From: Uranotaenia lowii
Lineage: Eukaryota > Arthropoda > Insecta > Diptera > Culicidae
Reading direction: 5' to 3'
DNA length: 64,000 bases
NCBI RefSeq assembly: GCF_029784155.1
Contig: NC_073692.1
Location: forward strand, 365,037,160-365,101,159
The number at the start of each line of letters is the position of its first letter. The first letter of the stretch is position 1. The notes under the pieces were generated by a model. The model ran no database searches, was not told where the DNA came from, and worked only from the letters and a program-made list of their open reading frames with translations. Positions 23,101-36,879 of this stretch are shown here, piece by piece. Made by a program: the position numbers and the translations under genes.

Positions 23101-26100
23101 AATGACAAAAATGACAAAAATGACAAAAATGACAAAAATGACAAAAATGACAAAAATGACAAAAATGACAAAAATGACAAAAATGACAAAAATGACAAAA
23201 ATGACAAAAATGACAAAAATGACAAAAATGACAAAAATGACAAAAATGACAAAAATGACAAAAATGACAAAAATGACAAAAATGACAAAATGACAAAAAT
23301 GACAAAAATGACAAAAATGACAAAAATGACAAAAATGACAAAATGACAAAAATGACAAAAATGACAAAAATGACAAAAATGACAAAAATGACAAAAATGA
23401 CAAAAATGACAAAAATGACAAAAATGACAAAAATGACAAAAATGACAAAAATGACAAAAATGACAAAAATGACAAAAATGACAAAAATGACAAAAATGAC
23501 AAAAATGACAAAAATGACAAAAATGACAAAAATGACAAAAATGACAAAAATGACAAAAATGACAAAAATGACAAAAATGACAAAAATGACAAAAATGACA
23601 AAAATGACAAAAATGACAAAAATGACAAAAATGACAAAAATGACAAAAATGACAAAAATGACAAAAATGACAAAAATGACAAAAATGACAAAAATGACAA
23701 AAATGACAAAAATGACAAAAATGACAAAAATGACAAAAATGACAAAAATGACAAAAATGACAAAAATGACAAAAATGACAAAAATGACAAAAATGACAAA
23801 AATGACAAAAATGACAAAAATGACAAAAATGACAAAAATGACAAAAATGACAAAAATGACAAAAATGACAAAAATGACAAAAATGACAAAAATGACAAAA
23901 ATGACAAAAATGACAAAAATGACAAAAATGACAAAAATGACAAAAATGACAAAAATGACAAAAATGACAAAAATGACAAAAATGACAAAAATGACAAAAA
24001 TGACAAAAATGACAAAAATGGCAAAAATGGCAAAAATGACAAAAATGACAAAAATGACAAAAATGACAAAAATGACAACATTGACAAAATTGACAAAAAC
24101 TACAAAAATGACAAAAATGACAAAAATGACAAAAATGACAAAAATGACAAAAATGACAAAAATGACAAAAATGACAAAAATGACAAAAATGACAAAAATG
24201 ACAAAAATGACAAAAATGACAAAAATGACAAAAATGACAAAAATGACAAAAACTACAAAAATGGCTTAAATGACAAAAATGACAAAAATGACAAAAATGA
24301 CAAAAATGACAAAAATGACAAAAATGACAAAAATGACAAAAATGACAAAAATGACAAAAATGACAAAAATGACAAAAATGACAAAAATGACAAAAATGAC
24401 AAAAATGACAAAAATGACAAAAATGACAAAAATGACAAAAATGACAAAAATGACAAAAATGACAAAAATGACAAAAATGACAAAAATGACAAAAATGACA
24501 AAAATGACAAAAATGACAAAAATGACAAAAATGACAAAAATGACAAAAATGACAAAAATGACAAAAATGACAAAAATGACAAAAATGACAAAAATGACAA
24601 AAATGACAAAAATGACAAAAATGACAAAAATGACAAAAATGACAAAAATGACAAAAATGACAAAAATGACAAAAATGACAAAAATGACAAAAATGACAAA
24701 AATGACAAAAATGACAAAAATGACAAAAATGACAAAAATGACAAAAATGACAAAAATGACAAAAATGACAAAAATGACAAAAATGACAAAAATGACAAAA
24801 ATGACAAAAATGACAAAAATGACAAAAATGACAAAAATGACAAAAATGACAAAAATGACAAAAATGACAAAAATGACAAAAATGACAAAAATGACAAAAA
24901 TGACAAAAATGACAAAAATGACAAAAATGACAAAAATGACAAAAATGACAAAAATGACAAAAATGACAAAAATGACAAAAATGACAAAAATGACAAAAAT
25001 GACAAAAATGACAAAAATGACAAAAATGACAAAAATGACAAAAATGACAAAAATGACAAAAATGACAAAAATGACAAAAATGACAAAAATGACAAAAATG
25101 ACAAAAATGACAAAAATGACAAAAATGACAAAAATGACAAAAATGACAAAAATGACAAAAATGACAAAAATGACAAAAATGACAAAAATGACAAAAATGA
25201 CAAAAATGACAAAAATGACAAAAATGACAAAAATGACAAAAATGACAAAAATGACAAAAATGACAAAAATGACAAAAATGACAAAAATGACAAAAATGAC
25301 AAAAATGACAAAAATGACAAAAATGACAAAAATGACAAAAATGACAAAAATGACAAAAATGACAAAAATGACAAAAATGACAAAAATGACAAAAATGACA
25401 AAAATGACAAAAATGACAAAAATGACAAAAATGACAAAAATGACAAAAATGACAAAAATGACAAAAATGACAAAAATGACAAAAATGACAAAAATGACAA
25501 AAATGACAAAAATGACAAAAATGACAAAAATGACAAAAATGACAAAAATGACAAAAATGACAAAAATGACAAAAATGACAAAAATGACAAAAATGACAAA
25601 AATGACAAAAATGACAAAAATGACAAAAATGACAAAAATGACAAAAATGACAAAAATGACAAAAATGACAAAAATGACAAAAATGACAAAAATGACAAAA
25701 ATGACAAAAATGACAAAAATGACAAAAATGACAAAAATGACAAAAATGACAAAAATGACAAAAATGACAAAAATGACAAAAATGACAAAAATGACAAAAA
25801 TGACAAAAATGACAAAAATGACAAAAATGACAAAAATGACAAAAATGACAAAAATGACAAAAATGACAAAAATGACAAAAATGACAAAAATGACAAAAAT
25901 GACAAAAATGACAAAAATGACAAAAATGACAAAAATGACAAAAATGACAAAAATGACAAAAATGACAAAAATGACAAAAATGACAAAAATGACAAAAATG
26001 ACAAAAATGACAAAAATGACAAAAATGACAAAAATGACAAAAATGACAAAAATGACAAAAATGACAAAAATGACAAAAATGACAAAAATGACAAAAATGA

Positions 26101-29100
26101 CAAAAATGACAAAAATGACAAAAATGACAAAAATGACAAAAATGACAAAAATGACAAAAATGACAAAAATGACAAAAATGACAAAAATGACAAAAATGAC
26201 AAAAATGACAAAAATGACAAAAATGACAAAAATGACAAAAATGACAAAAATGACAAAAATGACAAAAATGACAAAAATGACAAAAATGACAAAAATGACA
26301 AAAATGACAAAAATGACAAAAATGACAAAAATGACAAAAATGACAAAAATGACAAAAATGACAAAAATGACAAAAATGACAAAAATGACAAAAATGACAA
26401 AAATGACAAAAATGACAAAAATGACAAAAATGACAAAAATGACAAAAATGACAAAAATGACAAAAATGACAAAAATGACAAAAATGACAAAAATGACAAA
26501 AATGACAAAAATGACAAAAATGACAAAAATGACAAAAATGACAAAAATGACAAAAATGACAAAAATGACAAAAATGACAAAAATGACAAAAATGACAAAA
26601 ATGACAAAAATGACAAAAATGACAAAAATGACAAAAATGACAAAAATGACAAAAATGACAAAAATGACAAAAATGACAAAAATGACAAAAATGACAAAAA
26701 TGACAAAAATGACAAAAATGACAAAAATGACAAAAATGACAAAAATGACAAAAATGACAAAAATGACAAAAATGACAAAAATGACAAAAATGACAAAAAT
26801 GACAAAAATGACAAAAATGACAAAAATGACAAAAATGACAAAAATGACAAAAATGACAAAAATGACAAAAATGACAAAAATGACAAAAATGACAAAAATG
26901 ACAAAAATGACAAAAATGACAAAAATGACAAAAATGACAAAAATGACAAAAATGACAAAAATGACAAAAATGACAAAAATGACAAAAATGACAAAAATGA
27001 CAAAAATGACAAAAATGACAAAAATGACAAAAATGACAAAAATGACAAAAATGACAAAAATGACAAAAATGACAAAAATGACAAAAATGACAAAAATGAC
27101 AAAAATGACAAAAATGACAAAAATGACAAAAATGACAAAAATGACAAAAATGACAAAAATGACAAAAATGACAAAAATGACAAAAATGACAAAAATGACA
27201 AAAATGACAAAAATGACAAAAATGACAAAAATGACAAAAATGACAAAAATGACAAAAATGACAAAAATGACAAAAATGACAAAAATGACAAAAATGACAA
27301 AAATGACAAAAATGACAAAAATGACAAAAATGACAAAAATGACAAAAATGACAAAAATGACAAAAATGACAAAAATGACAAAAATGACAAAAATGACAAA
27401 AATGACAAAAATGACAAAAATGACAAAAATGACAAAAATGACAAAAATGACAAAAATGACAAAAATGACAAAAATGACAAAATGACAAAAATGACAAAAA
27501 TGACAAAAATGACAAAAATGACAAAAATGACAAAAATGACAAAAATGACAAAAATGACAAAAATGACAAAAATGACAAAAATGACAAAAATGACAAAAAT
27601 GACAAAAATGACAAAAATGACAAAAATGACAAAAATGACAAAAATGACAAAAATGACAAAAATGACAAAAATGACAAAAATGACAAAAATGACAAAAATG
27701 ACAAAAATGACAAAAATGACAAAAATGACAAAAATGACAAAAATGACAAAAATGACAAAAATGACAAAAATGACAAAAATGACAAAAATGACAAAAATGA
27801 CAAAAATGACAAAAATGACAAAAATGACAAAAATGACAAAAATGACAAAAATGACAAAAATGACAAAAATGACAAAAATGACAAAAATGACAAAAATGAC
27901 AAAAATGACAAAAATGACAAAAATGACAAAAATGACAAAAATGACAAAAATGACAAAAATGACAAAAATGACAAAAATGACAAAAATGACAAAAATGACA
28001 AAAATGACAAAAATGACAAAAATGACAAAAATGACAAAAATGACAAAAATGACAAAAATGACAAAAATGACAAAAATGACAAAAATGACAAAAATGACAA
28101 AAATGACAAAAATGACAAAAATGACAAAAATGACAAAAATGACAAAAATGACAAAAATGACAAAAATGACAAAAATGACAAAAATGACAAAAATGACAAA
28201 AATGACAAAAATGACAAAAATGACAAAAATGACAAAAATGACAAAAATGACAAAAATGACAAAAATGACAAAAATGACAAAAATGACAAAAATGACAAAA
28301 ATGACAAAAATGACAAAAATGACAAAAATGACAAAAATGACAAAATGACAAAAATGACAAAAATGACAAAAATGACAAAAATGACAAAAATGACAAAAAT
28401 GACAAAAATGACAAAAATGACAAAAATGACAAAAATGACAAAAATGACAAAAATGACAAAAATGACAAAAATGACAAAAATGACAAAAATGACAAAAATG
28501 ACAAAAATGACAAAAATGACAAAAAATGACAAAAATGACAAAAATGACAAAAATGACAAAAATGACAAAAATGACAAAAATTACAAAAATGACAAAAATG
28601 ACAAAAATGACAAAAATTACAAAAATGACAAAAATGACAAAAATGACAAAAATGACAAAAATGACAAAAATGACAAAAATGACAAAACTGACAAAAATGA
28701 CAAAAATGACAAAAATGACAAAAATGGCAAAAATGACAAAAATGGCAAAAATGACAAAAATGACAAAAATGACAAAAATGACAAAAATGACAAAAATGAC
28801 AAAAATGACAAAATTGACAAAATTGACAAAAACTACAAAAATGACAAAAATGACAAAAATGACAAAAATGACAAAAATGACAAAAATGACAAAAATGACA
28901 AAAATGACAAAAATGACAAAAATGACAAAAATGACAAAAATGACAAAAATGACAAAAATGACAAAAATGACAAAAACTACAAAAATGGCAAAAATGACAA
29001 AAATGACAAAAATGACAAAAATGACAAAAATGACAAAAATGACAAAAATGACAAAAATGACAAAAATGACAAAAATGACAAAAATGACAAAAATGACAAA

Positions 29101-32100
29101 AATGACAAAAATGACAAAAATGACAAAAATGACAAAAATGACAAAAATGACAAAAATGACAAAAATGACAAAAATGACAAAAATGACAAAAATGACAAAA
29201 ATGACAAAAATGACAAAAATGACAAAAATGACAAAAATGACAAAAATGACAAAAATGACAAAAATGACAAAAATGACAAAAATGACAAAAATGACAAAAA
29301 TGACAAAAATGACAAAAATGACAAAAATGACAAAAATGACAAAAATGACAAAAATGACAAAAATGACAAAAATGACAAAAATGACAAAAATGACAAAAAT
29401 GACAAAAATGACAAAAATGACAAAAATGACAAAAATGACAAAAATGACAAAAATGACAAAAATGACAAAAATGACAAAAATGACAAAAATGACAAAAATG
29501 ACAAAAATGACAAAAATGACAAAAATGACAAAAATGACAAAAATGACAAAAATGACAAAAATGACAAAAATGACAAAAATGACAAAAATGACAAAAATGA
29601 CAAAAATGACAAAAATGACAAAAATGACAAAAATGACAAAAATGACAAAAATGACAAAAATGACAAAAATGACAAAAATGACAAAAATGACAAAAATGAC
29701 AAAAATGACAAAAATGACAAAAATGACAAAAATGACAAAAATGACAAAAATGACAAAAATGACAAAAATGACAAAAATGACAAAAATGACAAAAATGACA
29801 AAAATGACAAAAATGACAAAAATGACAAAAATGACAAAAATGACAAAAATGACAAAAATGACAAAAATGACAAAAATGACAAAAATGACAAAAAATGACA
29901 AAAATGACAAAAATGACAAAAATGACAAAAATGACAAAAATGACAAAAATGACAAAAATGACAAAAATTACAAAAATGACAAAAATGACAAAAATGACAA
30001 AAATTACAAAAATGACAAAAATGACAAAAATGACAAAAATGACAAAAATGACAAAAATGACAAAAATGACAAAAATGACAAAAATGACAAAACTGACAAA
30101 AATGACAAAAATGACAAAAATGACAAAAATGGCAAAAATGACAAAAATGGCAAAAATGACAAAAATGACAAAAATGACAAAAATGACAAAAATGACAAAA
30201 ATGACAAAAATGACAAAATTGACAAAATTGACAAAAACTACAAAAATGACAAAAATGACAAAAATGACAAAAATGACAAAAATGACAAAAATGACAAAAA
30301 TGACAAAAATGACAAAAATGACAAAAATGACAAAAATGACAAAAATGACAAAAATGACAAAAATGACAAAAACTACAAAAATGGCAAAAATGACAAAAAT
30401 GACAAAAATGACAAAAATGACAAAAATGACAAAAATGACAAAAATGACAAAAATGACAAAAATGACAAAAATGACAAAAATGACAAAAATGACAAAAATG
30501 ACAAAAATGACAAAAATGACAAAAATGACAAAAATGACAAAAATGACAAAAATGACAAAAATGACAAAAATGACAAAAATGACAAAAATGACAAAAATGA
30601 CAAAAATGACAAAAATGACAAAAATGACAAAAATGACAAAAATGACAAAAATGACAAAAATGACAAAAATGACAAAAATGACAAAAATGACAAAAATGAC
30701 AAAAATGACAAAAATGACAAAAATGACAAAAATGACAAAAATGACAAAAATGACAAAAATGACAAAAATGACAAAAATGACAAAAATGACAAAAATGACA
30801 AAAATGACAAAAATGACAAAAATGACAAAAATGACAAAAATGACAAAAATGACAAAAATGACAAAAATGACAAAAATGACAAAAATGACAAAAATGACAA
30901 AAATGACAAAAATGACAAAAATGACAAAAATGACAAAAATGACAAAAATGACAAAAATGACAAAAATGACAAAAATGACAAAAATGACAAAAATGACAAA
31001 AATGACAAAAATGACAAAAATGACAAAAATGACAAAAATGACAAAAATGACAAAAATGACAAAAATGACAAAAATGACAAAAATGACAAAAATGACAAAA
31101 ATGACAAAAATGACAAAAATGACAAAAATGACAAAAATGACAAAAATGACAAAAATGACAAAAATGACAAAAATGACAAAAATGACAAAAATGACAAAAA
31201 TGACAAAAATGACAAAAATGACAAAAATGACAAAAATGACAAAAATGACAAAAATGACAAAAATGACAAAAATGACAAAAATGACAAAAATGACAAAAAT
31301 GACAAAAATGACAAAAATGACAAAAATGACAAAAATGACAAAAATGACAAAAATGACAAAAATGACAAAAATGACAAAAATGACAAAAATGACAAAAATG
31401 ACAAAAATGACAAAAATGACAAAAATGACAAAAATGACAAAAATGACAAAAATGACAAAAATGACAAAAATGACAAAAATGACAAAAATGACAAAAATGA
31501 CAAAAATGACAAAAATGACAAAAATGACAAAAATGACAAAAATGACAAAAATGACAAAAATGACAAAAATGACAAAAATGACAAAAATGACAAAAATGAC
31601 AAAAATGACAAAAATGACAAAAATGACAAAAATGACAAAAATGACAAAAATGACAAAAATGACAAAAATGACAAAAATGACAAAAATGACAAAAATGACA
31701 AAAATGACAAAAATGACAAAAATGACAAAAATGACAAAAATGACAAAAATGACAAAAATGACAAAAATGACAAAAATGACAAAAATGACAAAAATGACAA
31801 AAATGACAAAAATGACAAAAATGACAAAAATGACAAAAATGACAAAAATGACAAAAATGACAAAAATGACAAAAATGACAAAAATGACAAAAATGACAAA
31901 AATGACAAAAATGACAAAAATGACAAAAATGACAAAAATGACAAAAATGACAAAAATGACAAAAATGACAAAAATGACAAAAATGACAAAAATGACAAAA
32001 ATGACAAAAATGACAAAAATGACAAAAATGACAAAAATGACAAAAATGACAAAAATGACAAAAATGACAAAAATGACAAAAATGACAAAAATGACAAAAA

Positions 32101-33616
32101 TGACAAAAATGACAAAAATGACAAAAATGACAAAAATGACAAAAATGACAAAAATGACAAAAATGACAAAAATGACAAAAATGACAAAAATGACAAAAAT
32201 GACAAAAATGACAAAAATGACAAAAATGACAAAAATGACAAAAATGACAAAAATGACAAAAATGACAAAAATGACAAAAATGACAAAAATGACAAAAATG
32301 ACAAAAATGACAAAAATGACAAAAATGACAAAAATGACAAAAATGACAAAAATGACAAAAATGACAAAAATGACAAAAATGACAAAAATGACAAAAATGA
32401 CAAAAATGACAAAAATGACAAAAATGACAAAAATGACAAAAATGACAAAAATGACAAAAATGACAAAAATGACAAAAATGACAAAAATGACAAAAATGAC
32501 AAAAATGACAAAAATGACAAAAATGACAAAAATGACAAAAATGACAAAAATGACAAAAATGACAAAAATGACAAAAATGACAAAAATGACAAAAATGACA
32601 AAAATGACAAAAATGACAAAAATGACAAAAATGAAAAAAATGACAAAAATGACAAAAAATGACAAAAATGACAAAAATGACAAAAATGACAAAAATAACA
32701 AAAATTACAAAAATGACAAAAATGACAAAAATGACAAAAATGACAAAAATGACAAAAATGACAAAAATGACAAAAATGACAAAAATGACAAAAATGACAA
32801 AAATGACAAAAATGACAAAAATGACAAAAATGACAAAAATGACAAAAATGACAAAAATGACAAAAATGACAAAAATGACAAAAATGACAAAAATGACAAA
32901 AATGACAAAAATGACAAAAATGACAAAAATGACAAAAATGACAAAAATGACAAAAATGACAAAAATGACAAAAATGACAAAAATGACAAAAATGACAAAA
33001 ATGACAAAAATGACAAAAATGACAAAAATGACAAAAATGACAAAAATGACAAAAATGACAAAAATGACAAAAATGACAAAAATGACAAAAATGACAAAAA
33101 TGACAAAAATGACAAAAATGACAAAAATGACAAAAATGACAAAAATGACAAAAATGACAAAAATGACAAAAATGACAAAAATGACAAAAATGACAAAAAT
33201 GACAAAAATGACAAAAATGACAAAAATGACAAAAATGACAAAAATGACAAAAATGACAAAAATGACAAAAATGACAAAAATGACAAAAATGACAAAAATG
33301 ACAAAAATGACAAAAATGACAAAAATGACAAAAATGACAAAAATGACAAAAATGACAAAAATGACAAAAATGACAAAAATGACAAAAATGACAAAAATGA
33401 CAAAAATGACAAAAATGACAAAAATGACAAAAATGACAAAAATGACAAAAATGACAAAAATGACAAAAATGACAAAAATGACAAAAATGACAAAAATGAC
33501 AAAAATGACAAAAATGACAAAAATAACAAAAATGACAAAAATGAAAAAAATGACATAAATGACAAAAATGACAAAAATGACAAAAATGACAAAAATGACA
33601 AAAATTACAAAAATGA
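20111..33616 (+). repeat. Giant 9-bp satellite array, (TGACAAAAA) about 1,500 copies
   Basis: About 13.5 kb of head-to-tail TGACAAAAA. Long stretches are perfect, for example 24270-27478 (about 356 units) and 21377-22893. Variants are rare: single-base changes (TTAC, GGC, ACTGAC, ATTGAC, AACTAC) and one-A gains (near 21180, 21345-21365, 28524, 29893, 32657) or losses (near 22894, 23064, 23289, 23341, 27479, 28343). Nine is a multiple of three, so two plus-strand frames (MTK and NDK repeats) and all three minus-strand frames (FLS, FCH, FVI repeats) stay open for thousands of bases. These are not genes. Confidence 0.98.
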
Positions 33617-33639
33617 GGAAAATGGCTTGAATTTTTTTT

Positions 33640-34110
33640 TAAAATTTTTATTAAAAATAACAATAACGAAAACATTCACTTTTGTTTTTTTGTCTATTTT
33701 GTTTATTTTGTCAGCAATATCAATTTTGTCAATTTTTTTGGGTTTATTAAAATAGGTTATTTGAAAAATATGGTCAAGTCTATCACTTTTGTTATTTTTT
33801 ATACATTTTTTGTCAATTCGGTCATTTTATTAAATTTTTTGCATTTATCATTTTTTCCTTTATTTGCATTCTTGTCAATTTTGTCAATTTTGTAATTTTC
33901 GTCGGTTCTGTCAGTGTCGACATTTTTGTAATTTTTGTCAATTTTGTCAATTTTTTCAATTTTGTCAATGATTTTAATTTTGTTAATTTGGTTATTTTTA
34001 ATCATTTATGTTTATTTTGTATTTTTTTTGTTAATTCTGTAAATTTTTCAAATTTTTGTCAGTTTTGCCTTTTTTGTCAATTTTTGAATAAAATTTTAAA
34101 TTTTTTAATT
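33640..34110 (-). repeat. Degenerate, strand-switched right flank of the 9-bp array (element X copy B)
   Basis: Many TTTTGTCAATTTTGTCAA words, i.e. decayed satellite units on the minus strand. With the left side this makes a large imperfect inverted repeat around the switch at about 33617-33690. Confidence 0.75.
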
Positions 34111-34726
34111 TCAATTTCTGTTTTGGCGAGAATTACAAAATTGAAAGCTTAACAATATTGATAAAAATTCCAAAACGACGAAATTGGAATTATTAACAAA
34201 ATAATCAAATTTATTAAAATTTTAAAACTTTTTTTTTTAAACTGATCATTGGATCCTACTTTACCAAATCGTAGTTTATTCCGGCGTTAAATTATTTGAA
34301 ACACATGGTTGGCCATCTTTTTTTCAATTGTATTCTTAATTCTTATTCATAAATTATCATATGCTATAACTTAACAAAATGCTTTGAAATTATATTGGAA
34401 TTAAAACATTTATAGAGACGGAAACAAAGAGGATAATCCAGGTTCCAGTCATTTAAAAATCATGAATAAGTTGCAAATGAAGTAATTTCTACGAAAAATA
34501 TGGAAATTTTCAGATACTAGTTACCATTTCATAAACAGTTTTTAATTATTATATTTTTTAAAAATTTTGGATCACGCAATTGAGAAACTGTTTTAGCAGA
34601 ATTTGATGATTCAGAATTAAGAAAATTATTATATGTTTATGATTTTGTTTAATATGTATCCACATATCATCAGCAGATTGTAAGAAAGGGTACAATCCAC
34701 TGTTAAGTGTATTAAATCGGGATTTT
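34111..34726 (+). repeat. Conserved right half and terminal motif of element X, copy B
   Basis: From 34285 (AATTATTTGAAACACATGGTT) to ACTGTTAAGTGTATTAAATC (34700-34719 region) this aligns with copies A and C. It is the uninterrupted version of the segment that is split in copy A. Confidence 0.8.
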
Positions 34727-35870
34727 TATTAAGCTGGCGTACTAGCCTTTGTGAATCAAAAACGTTGACTGGCGTATTCGCCTTTTTTTAATTTAGTTGG
34801 CATTCTACTCGCCTTTTTTATTCGCATTTGTTATTAAGCTGGCGTACTCGTATTTTTTTATTTATCTGGCGTCTTACTAGCCTTTTTTTAACTCGCTTAT
34901 TTTATTAAGCTAGCGTTCTCGCCCTTTTGATTAAGCTGGCGTACTCGCCTTTTTTTAGCTGGCGTTTTCGCCTTTTTTAAATAAAGCTGGCGTACTCGCC
35001 TTTTTTAAACAAAAACGTTAGCTGGCGTACTCGCCTTTTTATTTAGCTTGCGTTCTACTTGCCAGTTTTTATTTAGCTGGCATACTCGCCTTTTGGAAAG
35101 TAAAACTTTAGCTGGCATACTCGCTTTTTTCATTAAGCTGGCGTACTTGCTTATTTTTATTTAGGTGATGATTCTCGCATTTCTTCACTTAGCTGGCGTA
35201 CTTTCCTTTTAATTTTAATTTAGCTGGCGTACTCACCATTTTGAAAATAAAACGTTAGCTGTCGAATTCGCCTTTTTTTATCAAGCTGGCGTACTCGCCA
35301 TTTTTTAAATCAAGCTGGTGTACTCGCCATTTTGAAACTAAAGCTTAAGCTGGCGTACTCGCCTTTTTAATGCAATACTTTAGCTGGCGTACTCGTTCTT
35401 TACTAAGCTGGCGTACTCGCCTTTTTGATACTAAAGCTTCAGCTGGCGTACTCGTCTTTTTTTAAGCTGGCGTACTCGTCTTTCTGAATCAAAAATGTAA
35501 GCATCTTTTTTTTTAAGCTGGCGTACTCGTTTTTTTTTAAACTTAATCTTCAGCTGTCGTACTCGCCTTTTTTGAGCAATACTTTAGCTGGCATATTCGC
35601 TCTTTACTTAGCTGGCGCACTCGTCTTTTTTTACTAATGCTGGCTTACTCGCCTTTTAAAGCAAAAACGTTAGCTGGCGTACTCGCTTTTTTATTCAGCT
35701 GGCTTACTCGCCTTTTTAAAACTAAACGTTATCTGACATACTCGCTTTTTTTAAACTTATTCTTGAGTTGGCATACTCAGCTTTTTAAAGCAGAACTTTA
35801 GCTGGCGTACTCGCCTTTTTTGCTGAGTTTGGTCTTAGAAATTAAATTGTTTCGCTGGCGTACTCGTTTA
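34727..35870 (+). repeat. Array of short hairpin cores AGCTGGCGTACTCGCC with variable T-rich spacers
   Basis: About 30-35 copies of a 16-base core occur every 25-40 bases over 1.1 kb. The core contains GGCG-TACT-CGCC, a 4-bp stem with a 4-base loop. Spacers are T-rich and vary in length and sequence; some contain AAACTAAAGCTT or AAAACGTT. The array starts directly after the terminal motif of element X. Copy C continues past its terminal motif with one decayed core-like unit, suggesting expansion from a single ancestral unit. Confidence 0.9.
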
Positions 35871-36879
35871 TATAATTTTTTGATGACGTTCTCACTTATT
35901 TAAATAATGATGGGAATCCTAGATGAATTCCGGCTAAAAACCAATATCGTAAATGGATTAAAAACATCAACAGCTAAGCTACCACTTCTTTAAACCGATG
36001 ATGAAATTCAGGTAACAACAATTTAAAAATAAAAAAGAGCAACAATTTCGGATCGCTTTTCGAAAATGGCCACCATTTTTTATGCAATTTTTGCAACCAG
36101 AGAATTCTATCTAGTTCCGCTAATGTAAACGTACCTTCAAGATCCCTCCTCCTTTCTGGAAGGGGACAGGCGGTCTTTCCGAACAAAAGATACAAGTTTG
36201 TATAATTCGAAGGCTGAGAGTCAAGTTTTTTAAAAAAAAATTTAAGAACATTTTAATAAATTAACTTTGTATTGCATTTTGAACTAATAGTTGCCGTTTG
36301 CATTTGAAAGATGCTGAAAAATGAAACTGAATAATTTTAAAATTAAAATTATAATTTTCAAATTGAAATTGAAATAATAATTAAATTTTTTATTGCATTT
36401 TAGAAAGTGTTGCAAAGCCCACCAGGCCAGCTAAGTTAGTTAAAAATTAAGAAATTTAACCTACCAAAATTTTCCAATCAGATTTTCCAAGCCAAAGCTT
36501 GGGGCGAGAAGGGAAAATATATCTCAAGTGTACGTTGACTTTCCTTTTCTAAAACTGTTTCAGTTTCATTTATTTTTAAATCTAAATCTGTAGTTGATTC
36601 GAATTTTATTAAAAAAATGTAGCTGCTCTATACATATCATCGAAAAGAGAAACATATTTGGAACTAAGTTCCATTATTGGTTTAAGAGCAAAACTGATCC
36701 TTTTTAACATCTTTTTGACGATACCCTTCGGAACGATAAATTGCCATACGAATATGTGTGTATCAGAAAACAAACCGTTTCTAGTTAATGGTGAATTATG
36801 GAAATTCTCGTCAGATTCCCATTATTTCTGGTTAAAAATCCTTCATCATAAATCCATCGCCAGAAACCATAATCCGTAA
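35871..36879. other. Unassigned stretch
   Basis: AT-rich, short ORFs only (73 codons at 35974-36195 minus and 36658-36879 plus), without recognised motifs or terminal repeats. Confidence 0.5.

Noticed and set aside
20060..33755. Giant ORFs (up to 2,824 codons) on both strands
   Set aside because: They are the 9-bp satellite read in frames that happen to lack stops. They have three-residue periodic products and overlap one another in every frame.
34727..35870. CRISPR-like array
   Set aside because: Cores are separated by T-rich, low-complexity spacers of irregular length. The DNA is clearly from an animal and there are no cas genes.
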